From a bacterium (GTDB taxonomy: Bacteria > Pseudomonadota > Alphaproteobacteria > Caulobacterales > Hyphomonadaceae), in NCBI GenBank assembly GCA_016125045.1, contig WGML01000005.1:62001-126000 (forward strand): a stretch of 64,000 bases of DNA. The letters run 5' to 3'. The notes beneath the pieces were generated by a model that saw only the letters and a program-made list of their open reading frames with translations, did no database searches and was not told the origin of the DNA. A program made the position numbers and the translations under genes. Of this stretch, positions 56,252 through 64,000 are shown piece after piece (positions within the stretch are counted from its first letter, which is position 1; every line of letters starts with the position of its first letter).

Positions 56252-56576
56252 GCCCCTCTCCCCAAACCCGACGTCTGCGCCTCAACTCACTACTTAACCT
56301 GTATGACGAGCTTGCGAGGCGTGCTCTGAAGGTCAAGTCAAACTCGTCGCTCAGCACGAGGTTTGACGTTTTTGTTATCGAACTCTCGATCGATGTATTT
56401 GCCGAGCGCGCGCGGGTTTCCCTCGAGCAGCGGACCAGAGCCCTGTTGCTTGCCCTTGATGTCATTTGGGTCGAGCCGGATCGCGAGCCGGGAGGGCCGC
56501 CCGGTTCAAAACGTCAAGGGCCGCCCCATCCCACTGCGCGGCGACCTGCTGACATCACCAAAGATGGTCGGTCAGA

Positions 56577-56651
<75 letters not shown>

Positions 56652-57018
56652 GGCGCATGGGTCTGCGCGAAGACGCTGCTAATGCCGCCTCCGTGGTGCG
56701 GCGTCAATGGCGCCTGGCGGAGCATGAGGGCGCCCGCCGGATGCCGCGCCAGACGCCTCGGCCACGACCCCGAGACCCTCCGCGACGCCCTTGGCGCTGA
56801 CGCCCTCCGATCCGGGCGGCCCCCACCTCCGCGATCCTGCCATCATGCGTCAGGTCGGGTCCCGGTCGGATATCGCGGGGATTGTCCCCCTTTCGGTCGG
56901 GGCGACGGGGCGCTCCAGGGGGCGGAATCGGGCTGTTTCGCCGTCAAACCGGGCCGTCCCGGTGGGCCCGGAGCATCCCGCAGCCACGCCCCGAACATCA
57001 CTCTGACCCGTTTCTGAC

Positions 57019-57055
57019 GCCCGGTCACGAAAGCCGATCACAAAAGCCCGGTCAC
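57019..57055. repeat. Three near-direct repeats (GCCCGGTCAC / GCCGATCAC / GCCCGGTCAC), 13-14 bp period, just 3' of cpdR
   Basis: Copies at 57019, 57033 and 57046; read directly. Confidence 0.7.
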
Positions 57056-57064
57056 AGGCGCAGG

Positions 57065-57424
57065 TCAGGCCGCGACCACGCGCTCCACCTCGGCCACCAG
57101 GTCCTTCAGGTGGAAGGGCTTGGACAGGACGCGCGCCTCCTTGGGCGCCGGGTGATTCTGGCTCAGCGCCACGGCCGCGAAGCCCGTGATGAACATGATC
57201 TTCATGGCCGGATCGAGCTCCGCCCCCCGCCGCGCCAGCTCGATCCCGTCAAGCCCCGGCATCACGATGTCGGTCAGCAGAAGGTCGAACACCTCGCGTT
57301 CAAGCGCCGTCAGCGCCTGGCGGCCGTCGTCGAACGCCCGCACCGAATGGCCCGCCCGCACCAGCGCGTTGGACAGAAAGCCGCGCAGGCTGTCGTCGTC
57401 TTCCGCGAGCAGGATCTTCACCAT
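57065..57424 (-). CDS. cpdR: Single-domain response regulator CpdR
   Basis: MVKILLAEDDDSLRGFLSNAL...LLLTDIVMPGLDGIELARRGAELDPAMKIMFITGFAAVALSQNHPAPKEARVLSKPFHLKDLVAEVERVVAA closely resembles Caulobacter CpdR as remembered. Confidence 0.93.
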   Translation of the reverse strand: MVKILLAEDDDSLRGFLSNALVRAGHSVRAFDDGRQALTALEREVFDLLLTDIVMPGLDGIELARRGAELDPAMKIMFITGFAAVALSQNHPAPKEARVLSKPFHLKDLVAEVERVVAA

Positions 57425-57529
57425 TCCCATCGTCCGCATCAGCCTTCCCGACATCTATGCTAGACCGTGTGCACGTCGCGGGTAAAGCCGACGTGAAGAT
57501 GCCGCCTTGACGATCCGTGCGCACCGGCA

Positions 57530-58555
57530 ATGATGCCGCTCATGACGCTGGGGTTGACCATTGCAAGCGCTCCGGGGGCGCGGCCCGGGGAGGACCCCTG
57601 GGGGCCGGTGTTCGCCATCGAGGAGCCGGTGTCCGTGGTCGCGCCGGTGGTCTTCGCCTCGCCGCATTCCGGACGCCGCTACCCGGACGTGTTTCTCGAC
57701 GCCTGCCGCGCGCCGCTCGCCGACCTTCGCCGCATCGAGGACGCCTATGTCGACCGGCTGCTCGCCGACGTCCACACCTGCGGCGCGCCGCTGATCCATG
57801 GCCTGATCGGGCGCGCCTGTATCGATCTGAACCGCGCCGAGACCGAGATCGACCCGGACATGTTCTCGGACGCGGGAACCATGTACGCCGCCGCCGCCCG
57901 GACCCCGCGGGTCGCCGCTGGGCTCGGCTGCATTCCGCGCGTCGCCCACAACGGGGCGGCCATCTATGGGCGCAAACTTGCGAAGGCTGACGCCGAGGCG
58001 CGCTTTCGGGCGGTCTACCGGCCTTATCACCGCGCGCTGGAGGCCCTGCTTCGGCGGGGCGAGGCGATGTTCGGCCGCTGCTGGCTGATCGATGTGCACT
58101 CCATGCCGGACGACGGCCCCGCGCCCGCCCGCGACCGCAACGCATCCGGCCCCGCCCTGCGCGCCGAGGCCTCCGGCGCGGACATCGTGATCGGCGATCG
58201 CTTCGGCGCGGCGTGCGGGGGTGAGTTCGCGGATCACATCGAGACCCTCTTCCGCCGCCGCGGCTACACCACCGCGCGCAACAAGCCCTACGCCGGCGGG
58301 TTTGCGACCGTGCACTACGGGCGACCCGCCCTCGGCCGGGAGGCCGTGCAGATCGAGGTGCGACGCCGCCTCTATCTCGACGAAGACGCCGTCGAGCCGC
58401 ACGAAGGCTTCTTTGCTCTGAAGGAATGCCTGACTGAGATCGCGGGGGAGATCTGCGCCTTCGCCTGCGACCGCGTTCTCGGGGAGCGTCAGGACAAGAA
58501 AAAGGCCGCGTCGGATGCCGACGCGGCCAAGGTCTTAGGGAGGAAACGCCCATAA
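57530..58555 (+). CDS. N-formylglutamate amidohydrolase family protein
   Basis: VVFASPHSGRRYPDVFL; DLNRAETEIDP; LIDVHSMP; IEVRRRLYLDE. C-terminal KKKAASDADAAK is encoded by the opposite-strand terminator hairpin. Confidence 0.92.
   Translation: MMPLMTLGLTIASAPGARPGEDPWGPVFAIEEPVSVVAPVVFASPHSGRRYPDVFLDACRAPLADLRRIEDAYVDRLLADVHTCGAPLIHGLIGRACIDLNRAETEIDPDMFSDAGTMYAAAARTPRVAAGLGCIPRVAHNGAAIYGRKLAKADAEARFRAVYRPYHRALEALLRRGEAMFGRCWLIDVHSMPDDGPAPARDRNASGPALRAEASGADIVIGDRFGAACGGEFADHIETLFRRRGYTTARNKPYAGGFATVHYGRPALGREAVQIEVRRRLYLDEDAVEPHEGFFALKECLTEIAGEICAFACDRVLGERQDKKKAASDADAAKVLGRKRP
58499..58528 (-). terminator. Rho-independent terminator (minus strand)
   Basis: GGCCGCGTCGG-CAT-CCGACGCGGCC followed by TTTTT on the minus strand. 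Confidence 0.88.
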
Positions 58556-58578
58556 GGGCAGCAGCGCCGAAGCGCCAC
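58499..58578 (-). ncRNA. Candidate alpha-r8 (MmgR / suhB-type) small RNA
   Basis: Minus strand: GCGC-UUCG-GCGC hairpin, GCCC-UUAU-GGGC hairpin, single-stranded UUUCCUCCCU (58537-58546), then 11-bp GC terminator stem and T5. Promoter-like TTGAAC-N17-TAAGAG at 58607-58612 / 58584-58589 predicts an approx. 80-nt RNA. Confidence 0.75.
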
Positions 58579-58586
58579 GACCCCTC

Positions 58587-58706
58587 TTACGCTGCAGTGC
58601 AAAAGAGTTCAAGAGCCTGCTGCTGCTTCCGGCCGCTGAGGCCAAATTGCCGCATTTTGAGGCGCTTTCTGTCCATGTTTCGGGCGGCGTCAGGTGTTTG
58701 AACCAT
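58587..58706 (-). CDS. Possible small ORF upstream of the sRNA (MVQTPDAARNMDRKRLKMRQFGLSGRKQQQALELFCTAA)
   Basis: Internal ATG of ORF-track 58587..59723 that avoids overlap with the XRE gene; no good RBS. Confidence 0.2.
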   Translation of the reverse strand: MVQTPDAARNMDRKRLKMRQFGLSGRKQQQALELFCTAA

Positions 58707-58841
58707 CTCTAATGTTGCAGCGCACAAGATCTTTCGGTGTCTAACTCGCCTTTTCGCCTGTGTTGTGGCGCGCAGCTTGCTCCTCCCCCTGCGAACGGTC
58801 TCCAAATGGCACGGGGACCCGCAAACGCGGGAGCATAAACA

Positions 58842-59240
58842 ATGGCCACAGATGTGGATATCTATGTCGGCAAGCGGCTTCGCCGACGCCGTCGTTTGCT
58901 GGGCCTCACCCAGCAGGACCTCGCCGCTCAGGTCGGAGTGCGGTTCCAGCAGATCCAGAAATATGAATGCGGCGCGAACCGGATCACGGCGAGCCGCCTG
59001 TTCAATCTGGCGCACGCCCTGAACGTCAACATCAACTACTTCTTCGACGGCCTCGCGCCGGACGGGAAACAGGCGCCGGCCAACGACTCCGCCGACCGGC
59101 TCTCGGGCGACATCCTCTCCCAGAAGGAGACGCTGGAACTCGTCCGCGCCTACTACCGGCTCGACGAACGGCCCCGCCGCCGCCTGCTCGATCTCGCCAA
59201 GGCGCTTGAATCCGGCGGCCCGGAATCGGGCGCAGCCTGA
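58842..59240 (+). CDS. XRE-family HTH transcriptional regulator
   Basis: VGKRLRRRRRLLGLTQQDLAAQVGVRFQQIQKYECGANRITASRLFNLAHAL helix-turn-helix. Confidence 0.95.
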   Translation: MATDVDIYVGKRLRRRRRLLGLTQQDLAAQVGVRFQQIQKYECGANRITASRLFNLAHALNVNINYFFDGLAPDGKQAPANDSADRLSGDILSQKETLELVRAYYRLDERPRRRLLDLAKALESGGPESGAA

Positions 59241-59358
59241 TCCGAACGGGTCGCGCCCGCGGCCCTTCGCCATCTTCCGCTCCCTAGTCGCGCTCCGGCC
59301 AAATGGTCGGGGCGCGCGGGTGTTTGCCAATCGCAAGTCTCTGCTCCATGGTCGCGCG

Positions 59359-60162
59359 ATGCTGACAGACGTCCTCGCCGCCGAACTTGAAGCGTTCGCC
59401 GAAATGTTGGCTGACGCCGCCCGCGACGTCACTTTCCGGCATTTTCGCTCGCTCGATATTTCCACTGAAAACAAGGCCTCACGAGGGTATGACCCCGTCA
59501 CGATCGCCGACCGCGAGGCCGAACGGGTCATGCGTGATCTGATCGCGCGGCGTCGCCCTGACGACGCCGTCGAGGGCGAGGAGTTCGGCTTCACGCCGGG
59601 CCGCAGCGGCTTCACCTGGTATCTTGATCCGATCGACGGCACGCGCGCGTTCGTCGCCGGCCTGCCGAGCTGGACCACGCTGATCGGCCTCGTTGCGGAC
59701 GGCCGCCCCTTGGTCGGCGTCATCGATCAGCCCTGGCTAGATGAACGTTATGTCGGCGGCCCGCACGGGGCCTTCGCGCGCATCCGGGGCGCCCGCGGGC
59801 CGATCCGCGTGAGCCGCTGCGCGGACCTCCGCGAAGCCGTGATGGCGACCACTGACCCTTATCTGTTTTCACCCTCCGAGCGCGGGGCGTTCGAGCATTT
59901 GCGGTCCACCGCGCGCCTCACCCGTTACGGGCTCGACGCCTATGGCTATGCGAGGGTCGCCGCCGGCACGATCGACATCGTCGCCGAGAGCGGCCTGAAG
60001 CCCCACGATGTTGCGGCGCTCATCCCGGTGATCGAGGGCGCGGGCGGCGTCGCTCTCGATTGGCGCGGCGAGCGGGCGGCGCTCGGCCGACAGATACTGG
60101 CGGCCGCCAGTCAGGACCTCGCCGAGCAGGCGCTGGTCGCCCTCCGGCGCTCGGCTGACTGA
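59359..60162 (+). CDS. Inositol monophosphatase / HisN-type histidinol-phosphatase family protein
   Basis: GEEFGF, WYLDPIDGTRAFVAGLPSWTTLIGL, GLKPHDVAALIPVIEGAGG motifs; ATG 59359 preferred. Confidence 0.9.
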   Translation: MLTDVLAAELEAFAEMLADAARDVTFRHFRSLDISTENKASRGYDPVTIADREAERVMRDLIARRRPDDAVEGEEFGFTPGRSGFTWYLDPIDGTRAFVAGLPSWTTLIGLVADGRPLVGVIDQPWLDERYVGGPHGAFARIRGARGPIRVSRCADLREAVMATTDPYLFSPSERGAFEHLRSTARLTRYGLDAYGYARVAAGTIDIVAESGLKPHDVAALIPVIEGAGGVALDWRGERAALGRQILAAASQDLAEQALVALRRSAD

Positions 60163-60189
60163 CCCGGCGCCGGCGGCGGTCCATTCAGC

Positions 60190-61125
60190 TCAGACCCCGG
60201 CCTCCGCCAAGAGCGCGTCAAACGCCGCCCAGAACTGATCGCGGAGCGCGTCCTGCTCCATAAGGATCTCATGATAGGCGCCTGCGACCTTGATCTGCCG
60301 GATATGCGACAGCGTTCTCGCCATGCGGTCATGCGCGCGGTTATCGACGAGTTGCTCCGAACCCGCCGAAGCGATCAGGATCGGGATGGTCGACAGATGG
60401 GCCACGGCGCCCGGCTTAAAGAAGCCCGCTGTCACGCGGAGCGACGCCGCCACCCAGCCGATGGAGGGTTGACCCAAAGCCAGCCCCGGCTCGGCGGCCA
60501 CGCAGTCATGATAGACGCGCCAACGCGTCTCGTCGTGCGTCAGATTGTTGGTGGCGAAGGTTTCCTTTGGCCCTGGCGGGCGGGCAGCGCGCCCGCGCAT
60601 GCCGAACGAGGCCATCAACCCGATCGCGGCGCGGCTCAACCCGGCGATCCTCAGCCCCAGCATCGGCGCGCTGAACGCCGCAGCCTTCGGCGCTATCACC
60701 TTCTGGCGCAACGCTTCAAAGCCAATGGCGCCGCCCATCGAATGGGCGACGAGCACGACCGGCTTTGGGGTTCGGTCGCCAATCACCTCGAGGCCGCGAC
60801 GCAGGGCGTCGACAAAGACATCGAAATGGCTGACATGGCCGACCGTCGGATCGGGCAGCATTCGGGCGGACAGGCCCTGCCCCGGCCAGTCGAACACCAC
60901 GACCTCGAAGCCGCGCCGCTGCAGATCGCGGGCGACCTCGAAATACTTCTCGATGAATTCCGTGCGGCCCGGAAACACCAGGGCCGTCCCCCGCGCCGGA
61001 GACGCAAGCGCGGGCGCCGTCATCAGCCTCAGACGGCGCCCACCCTCACCTTCATACCAGATCGCCTCGGCGCCCTCGGGCGGCGGGTTGCCGGTGGTCG
61101 AAACGAGGCTGGCCGCGGCGCCCAA
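60190..61125 (-). CDS. Alpha/beta hydrolase (lysophospholipase-like)
   Basis: FPGRTEFIEKYFEVARDL, DWPGQGLS, LVAHSMGGAIGFEALR. Confidence 0.92.
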   Translation of the reverse strand: MGAAASLVSTTGNPPPEGAEAIWYEGEGGRRLRLMTAPALASPARGTALVFPGRTEFIEKYFEVARDLQRRGFEVVVFDWPGQGLSARMLPDPTVGHVSHFDVFVDALRRGLEVIGDRTPKPVVLVAHSMGGAIGFEALRQKVIAPKAAAFSAPMLGLRIAGLSRAAIGLMASFGMRGRAARPPGPKETFATNNLTHDETRWRVYHDCVAAEPGLALGQPSIGWVAASLRVTAGFFKPGAVAHLSTIPILIASAGSEQLVDNRAHDRMARTLSHIRQIKVAGAYHEILMEQDALRDQFWAAFDALLAEAGV

Positions 61126-61129
61126 TCGG

Positions 61130-61429
61130 TCAGCGCAGCTTGGAGAACAGCGACTGGAGCTTCATCGCGACGCCCATGTCGCCCGCGACCTTCAGCTTGC
61201 CCTGCATGAACGCCATGGTGGGGTCGAGCTGGCCCTGGGCGAGTTTCAGGAAATCGTCGAAGTCGACGCTGATCGTCGCATCCGCGGCGCCATCCTCATT
61301 GGAGGCCTTGCCGGCGACGCCGTCGATCAGAAGCTTGCCGACGGACCCAAAGTCGAACTTCACCTTCTTGTCGAAGCCCGAACCGCCGATGGCGCCCTGA
61401 ACCTTGGAGGTCAGTTCCGCGAGATTCAT
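61130..61429 (-). CDS. SCP2 sterol-binding domain protein
   Basis: MNLAELTSKVQGAIGGSGFDKKVKFDFG...ATISVDFDDFLKLAQGQLDPTMAFMQGKLKVAGDMGVAMKLQSLF. Confidence 0.95.
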   Translation of the reverse strand: MNLAELTSKVQGAIGGSGFDKKVKFDFGSVGKLLIDGVAGKASNEDGAADATISVDFDDFLKLAQGQLDPTMAFMQGKLKVAGDMGVAMKLQSLFSKLR

Positions 61430-61601
61430 GTGCAGTCTCCTTTGCTTGGTTTGTCAGCCGTTGTCGCCCACCTGCTTCTGCGACGCAACGCCGTATCCCC
61501 TGATCCGCACCGCGATATTTGATTGCACCAAGCCTTCTGCTGGTCTCCTGTGTGAAACGGGACACGCAAGAGAGGCTTCAAGCCGCGGGACGAGACGGAA
61601 G

Positions 61602-63149
61602 ATGAGTTGGAAGCCAAGCATCGAGGAGCTTCGCGCGCGCGAGCGCCTCGCCGAACAGATGGGCGGAGAGGAGCGCGTCGAACGCCAGCGCAGCCAGGGC
61701 AAGCTCACCGTCCGCGAGCGCATCGCCTTCCTCGCCGACCCCGGCAGCTTCCACGAGCTCGGCAAGATCGCGGGCAAGGCGGACTACGACGCGGACGACC
61801 AGATCGCCAGCTTCCTGCCGGCGACCATGGTGATGGGTCGCGCGCGCGTCGACGGCCGCCCGGTCGTGTTGCTCGGCGATGATTTCACCGTGCGCGGCGG
61901 GGCGTCGGACGCCTCCATCGCCGGCAAGATGATCATGGCCGAACAGATGGCCCACGAATACGGCATGCCGATCGTGCGGATGGTCGATGGCACCGGCGGC
62001 GGCGGGTCGGTCAAAGCCCTGGAGGCGAACCCGCGGACCTATATTCCCCAGACCCCGGGCTGGGAGTGGGTTGTCGCCAACATGGCCCGTTCACCCGTCG
62101 TGTCCCTCGCCCTCGGGCCATGCGCGGGGCTTGGCGCGGGGAGGGTCGCGGCCAGCCATTATTCGGTGATGGTGAAGGGCTTGTCGCAAGTCTTTGTCGC
62201 GGGCCCGCCGGTCGCCCGCGCCATCGGAGAGGAGGTCGACAAGGAGGGGCTTGGCGGCTGGGACATCCAGGCCCGCAACGGCGTCGTTGACGACGCTGTC
62301 GCCTCGGAAGCGGACGCGTTCGCCCGCGCAAGGCGGTTCTTGTCCTACCTCCCCTCGAACGTCGACGAAGCCCCTCCGCGCACCGCGCCGACCGACGATC
62401 CCCATCGGCGGGAAGACTTCCTCATCGACATCGTTCCGAAGGACGGCCGCACCCCCTACAAGCCTCGCCGCATCATCGAGGCGGCGTTCGACCGCGGCAG
62501 TTTCTTCGAGATCGGCGAGCTCTGGGGCCGGTCGGTGGTGACCGGTTTCGCCCGGCTCGACGGCGTCCCCGTGGCGGTGCTCGCCGGAGACCCCTTCTTC
62601 CTCGACGGCGCCTGGACGGCCGACGCCTGCGACAAGGTTGTCCGCCTGATGGACCTGGCGGACACTTTCCACCTGCCCGTCATCCACCTCGTCGACTGCC
62701 CGGGGTTCGCGGTCGGGCAGCGGCACGAGCGGGCGGGCGTCACCCGGCGCGGCGTGCGCGCGATGGCTGCGGTCTATCAGGTGGACACGCCGGTCTGCGC
62801 CATCGTGATCCGAAAGGCCTACGGGCTCGCCGGGTCCGCCATGTTCAACCCGACCCGCACCAAATGGCGCTATTGCTGGCCGTCGGGCGACTGGGGCAGC
62901 CTTCCCATGGCTGGCGGCATCGAGGCGGCCTACAAGCGCCAGCTTGAAGCCTCCACCGACCCCGAGGCGGAGCTGCGCGCGCTCTACGCCAAGTTCGAGG
63001 CGATGCGATCGCCCTTCCGCACGGCGGAGGCGTTCATCGCGGAGGAGATCATCGATCCGCGCGACACCCGCCGCCTGCTCGTGGATTTCGCCCATCACGC
63101 GGTCCGCGTCCAGAAGACCGGCCCCCGCGCGAACGGGATGCGTCCTTGA
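61602..63149 (+). CDS. Acyl-CoA carboxylase carboxyltransferase (beta) subunit
   Basis: RERIAFLADPGSFHELGKIAGK, GGGGSVKALE, NPTRTKWRYCWPSGDWGSLPMAGGIEAAYKRQLE; ATG 61602 preferred. Confidence 0.92.
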   Translation: MSWKPSIEELRARERLAEQMGGEERVERQRSQGKLTVRERIAFLADPGSFHELGKIAGKADYDADDQIASFLPATMVMGRARVDGRPVVLLGDDFTVRGGASDASIAGKMIMAEQMAHEYGMPIVRMVDGTGGGGSVKALEANPRTYIPQTPGWEWVVANMARSPVVSLALGPCAGLGAGRVAASHYSVMVKGLSQVFVAGPPVARAIGEEVDKEGLGGWDIQARNGVVDDAVASEADAFARARRFLSYLPSNVDEAPPRTAPTDDPHRREDFLIDIVPKDGRTPYKPRRIIEAAFDRGSFFEIGELWGRSVVTGFARLDGVPVAVLAGDPFFLDGAWTADACDKVVRLMDLADTFHLPVIHLVDCPGFAVGQRHERAGVTRRGVRAMAAVYQVDTPVCAIVIRKAYGLAGSAMFNPTRTKWRYCWPSGDWGSLPMAGGIEAAYKRQLEASTDPEAELRALYAKFEAMRSPFRTAEAFIAEEIIDPRDTRRLLVDFAHHAVRVQKTGPRANGMRP

Positions 63150-64000
63150 GGTTCCCCGCAGGACCCGTCGCGCTCGCCGCCCTGCTTGCACAGATTGCCG
63201 GGTGCGGCTCACGCGTGTCTCATGCCGGCAAGGCTTCGTCTGCCTCTGCGGCGCTTGCCGAGGGTGGCCCGCTCGGGATCGATGTCATGACCACCGCTGC
63301 GCCTCCGCCTCCGGCCTTCCTCGTCGATCTGCCGGACGAAGAGCGTCACGGCCTTCCCACCAACTTCACGCAAGGCAAGGCCGGCGACCCCGTCTTGCCG
63401 GATCTCTTCGCCTCCCTGACCGGCGCACGCATCACCACGCCCGCGGCATGGCGCGCCATTCGACGGCCCGAACTCCTCGACCTGCTCGCGGCGCACCAGT
63501 TCGGCCGCACGCCGGATGCCGCCATCTCCGCCGAGCACGACGTCTGGGACGCCGGTTCTCCGGCTTTTGGCGGCCTCGCCATCCGCACACAGGTGGAGAT
63601 CAAGCTGTCGTCGGACGCCGGCGCATCCACCATGAATGTCGTGCTTTATCTGCCGGCGGCGGCTGTGGCCCGCTCATCCGGCCGCGTGCCCGTCATCCTT
63701 CGCCTCCTGTTCAGTCCGGTTGTCATCGGCGTCGACGACGAAGGGGTCAGAGAGGTCGACGGCTGGGTCACCACGGGCCCGGACGCGCCGAGGCGTGTGG
63801 CAGGACGGGATGCGCGCAGCCTCGGCAGGGTCGATGTCGCCGCCTTCGTGACCGCTGGCGTCGGGGTCGCGCTCATCTACTACGGAGAGATCGAACCGGA
63901 TTTCGCCGGAGGCGCGGCCCTTGGCGTCCGCCGCGTCTTCGCCTCCACGGCGGGACCGAGCGAACGCGCGCCAGGCGATTGGGGCGCGATCGGCGCGTGG
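63146..64000 (+). CDS. Probable CE15-like glucuronoyl/acetylxylan esterase lipoprotein, truncated by window end
   Basis: Open frame from TTG 63146 (LRFPAGPVALAALLAQIAGCGS lipobox) to window end; AAWRAIRRPELLDLLAAHQFGRTPD, VILRLLFSPV, VGVALIYYGEIEPDF, DWGAIGAW. Missing from the ORF track because it has no stop in the window. Confidence 0.7.
   Translation, partial: MRFPAGPVALAALLAQIAGCGSRVSHAGKASSASAALAEGGPLGIDVMTTAAPPPPAFLVDLPDEERHGLPTNFTQGKAGDPVLPDLFASLTGARITTPAAWRAIRRPELLDLLAAHQFGRTPDAAISAEHDVWDAGSPAFGGLAIRTQVEIKLSSDAGASTMNVVLYLPAAAVARSSGRVPVILRLLFSPVVIGVDDEGVREVDGWVTTGPDAPRRVAGRDARSLGRVDVAAFVTAGVGVALIYYGEIEPDFAGGAALGVRRVFASTAGPSERAPGDWGAIGAW

Noticed and set aside
58504-58528. Plus-strand terminator for the formylglutamate amidohydrolase gene
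   Set aside because: On the plus strand no U-run follows the stem and the hairpin lies inside the coding region; the T5 tract is on the minus strand, fitting the sRNA.

Overview
A 64 kb, GC-rich, gene-dense window that reads as alphaproteobacterial chromosome (Caulobacterales/Hyphomonadaceae-like by gene content; taxon inferred). Recognisable blocks: ahcY 3' end, kup, phosphoglucomutase/phosphomannomutase; a DivL-like PAS kinase whose phosphoacceptor His is Arg, with a TTAA-N7-TTAA (CtrA-type) box and three clustered GANTC sites upstream; an overlapping tsaE-amgK-murU-addB-addA operon plus trxA; rppH; nucleotide-sugar genes (UDP-xylose synthase, galE, galU); an F1 ATP synthase locus atpHAGD...atpC in which atpC is separated from atpD by an opposite-strand secreted-protein gene; fumC; an alpha-E / ATP-grasp / transglutaminase cluster with a divergent DUF2126 transglutaminase; a DUF1592/DUF1552/unknown operon; tRNA-Val(GAC); cpdR and an N-formylglutamate amidohydrolase; a strong candidate alpha-r8 (MmgR/suhB-type) sRNA antisense to the 3' end of that hydrolase; XRE regulator, HisN-like phosphatase, SCP2 protein, acyl-CoA carboxylase and a truncated CE15-like esterase at the right edge. 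No CRISPR array, rRNA, IS element or prophage was recognised. All calls come from reading the sequence and ORF track; no searches were run.
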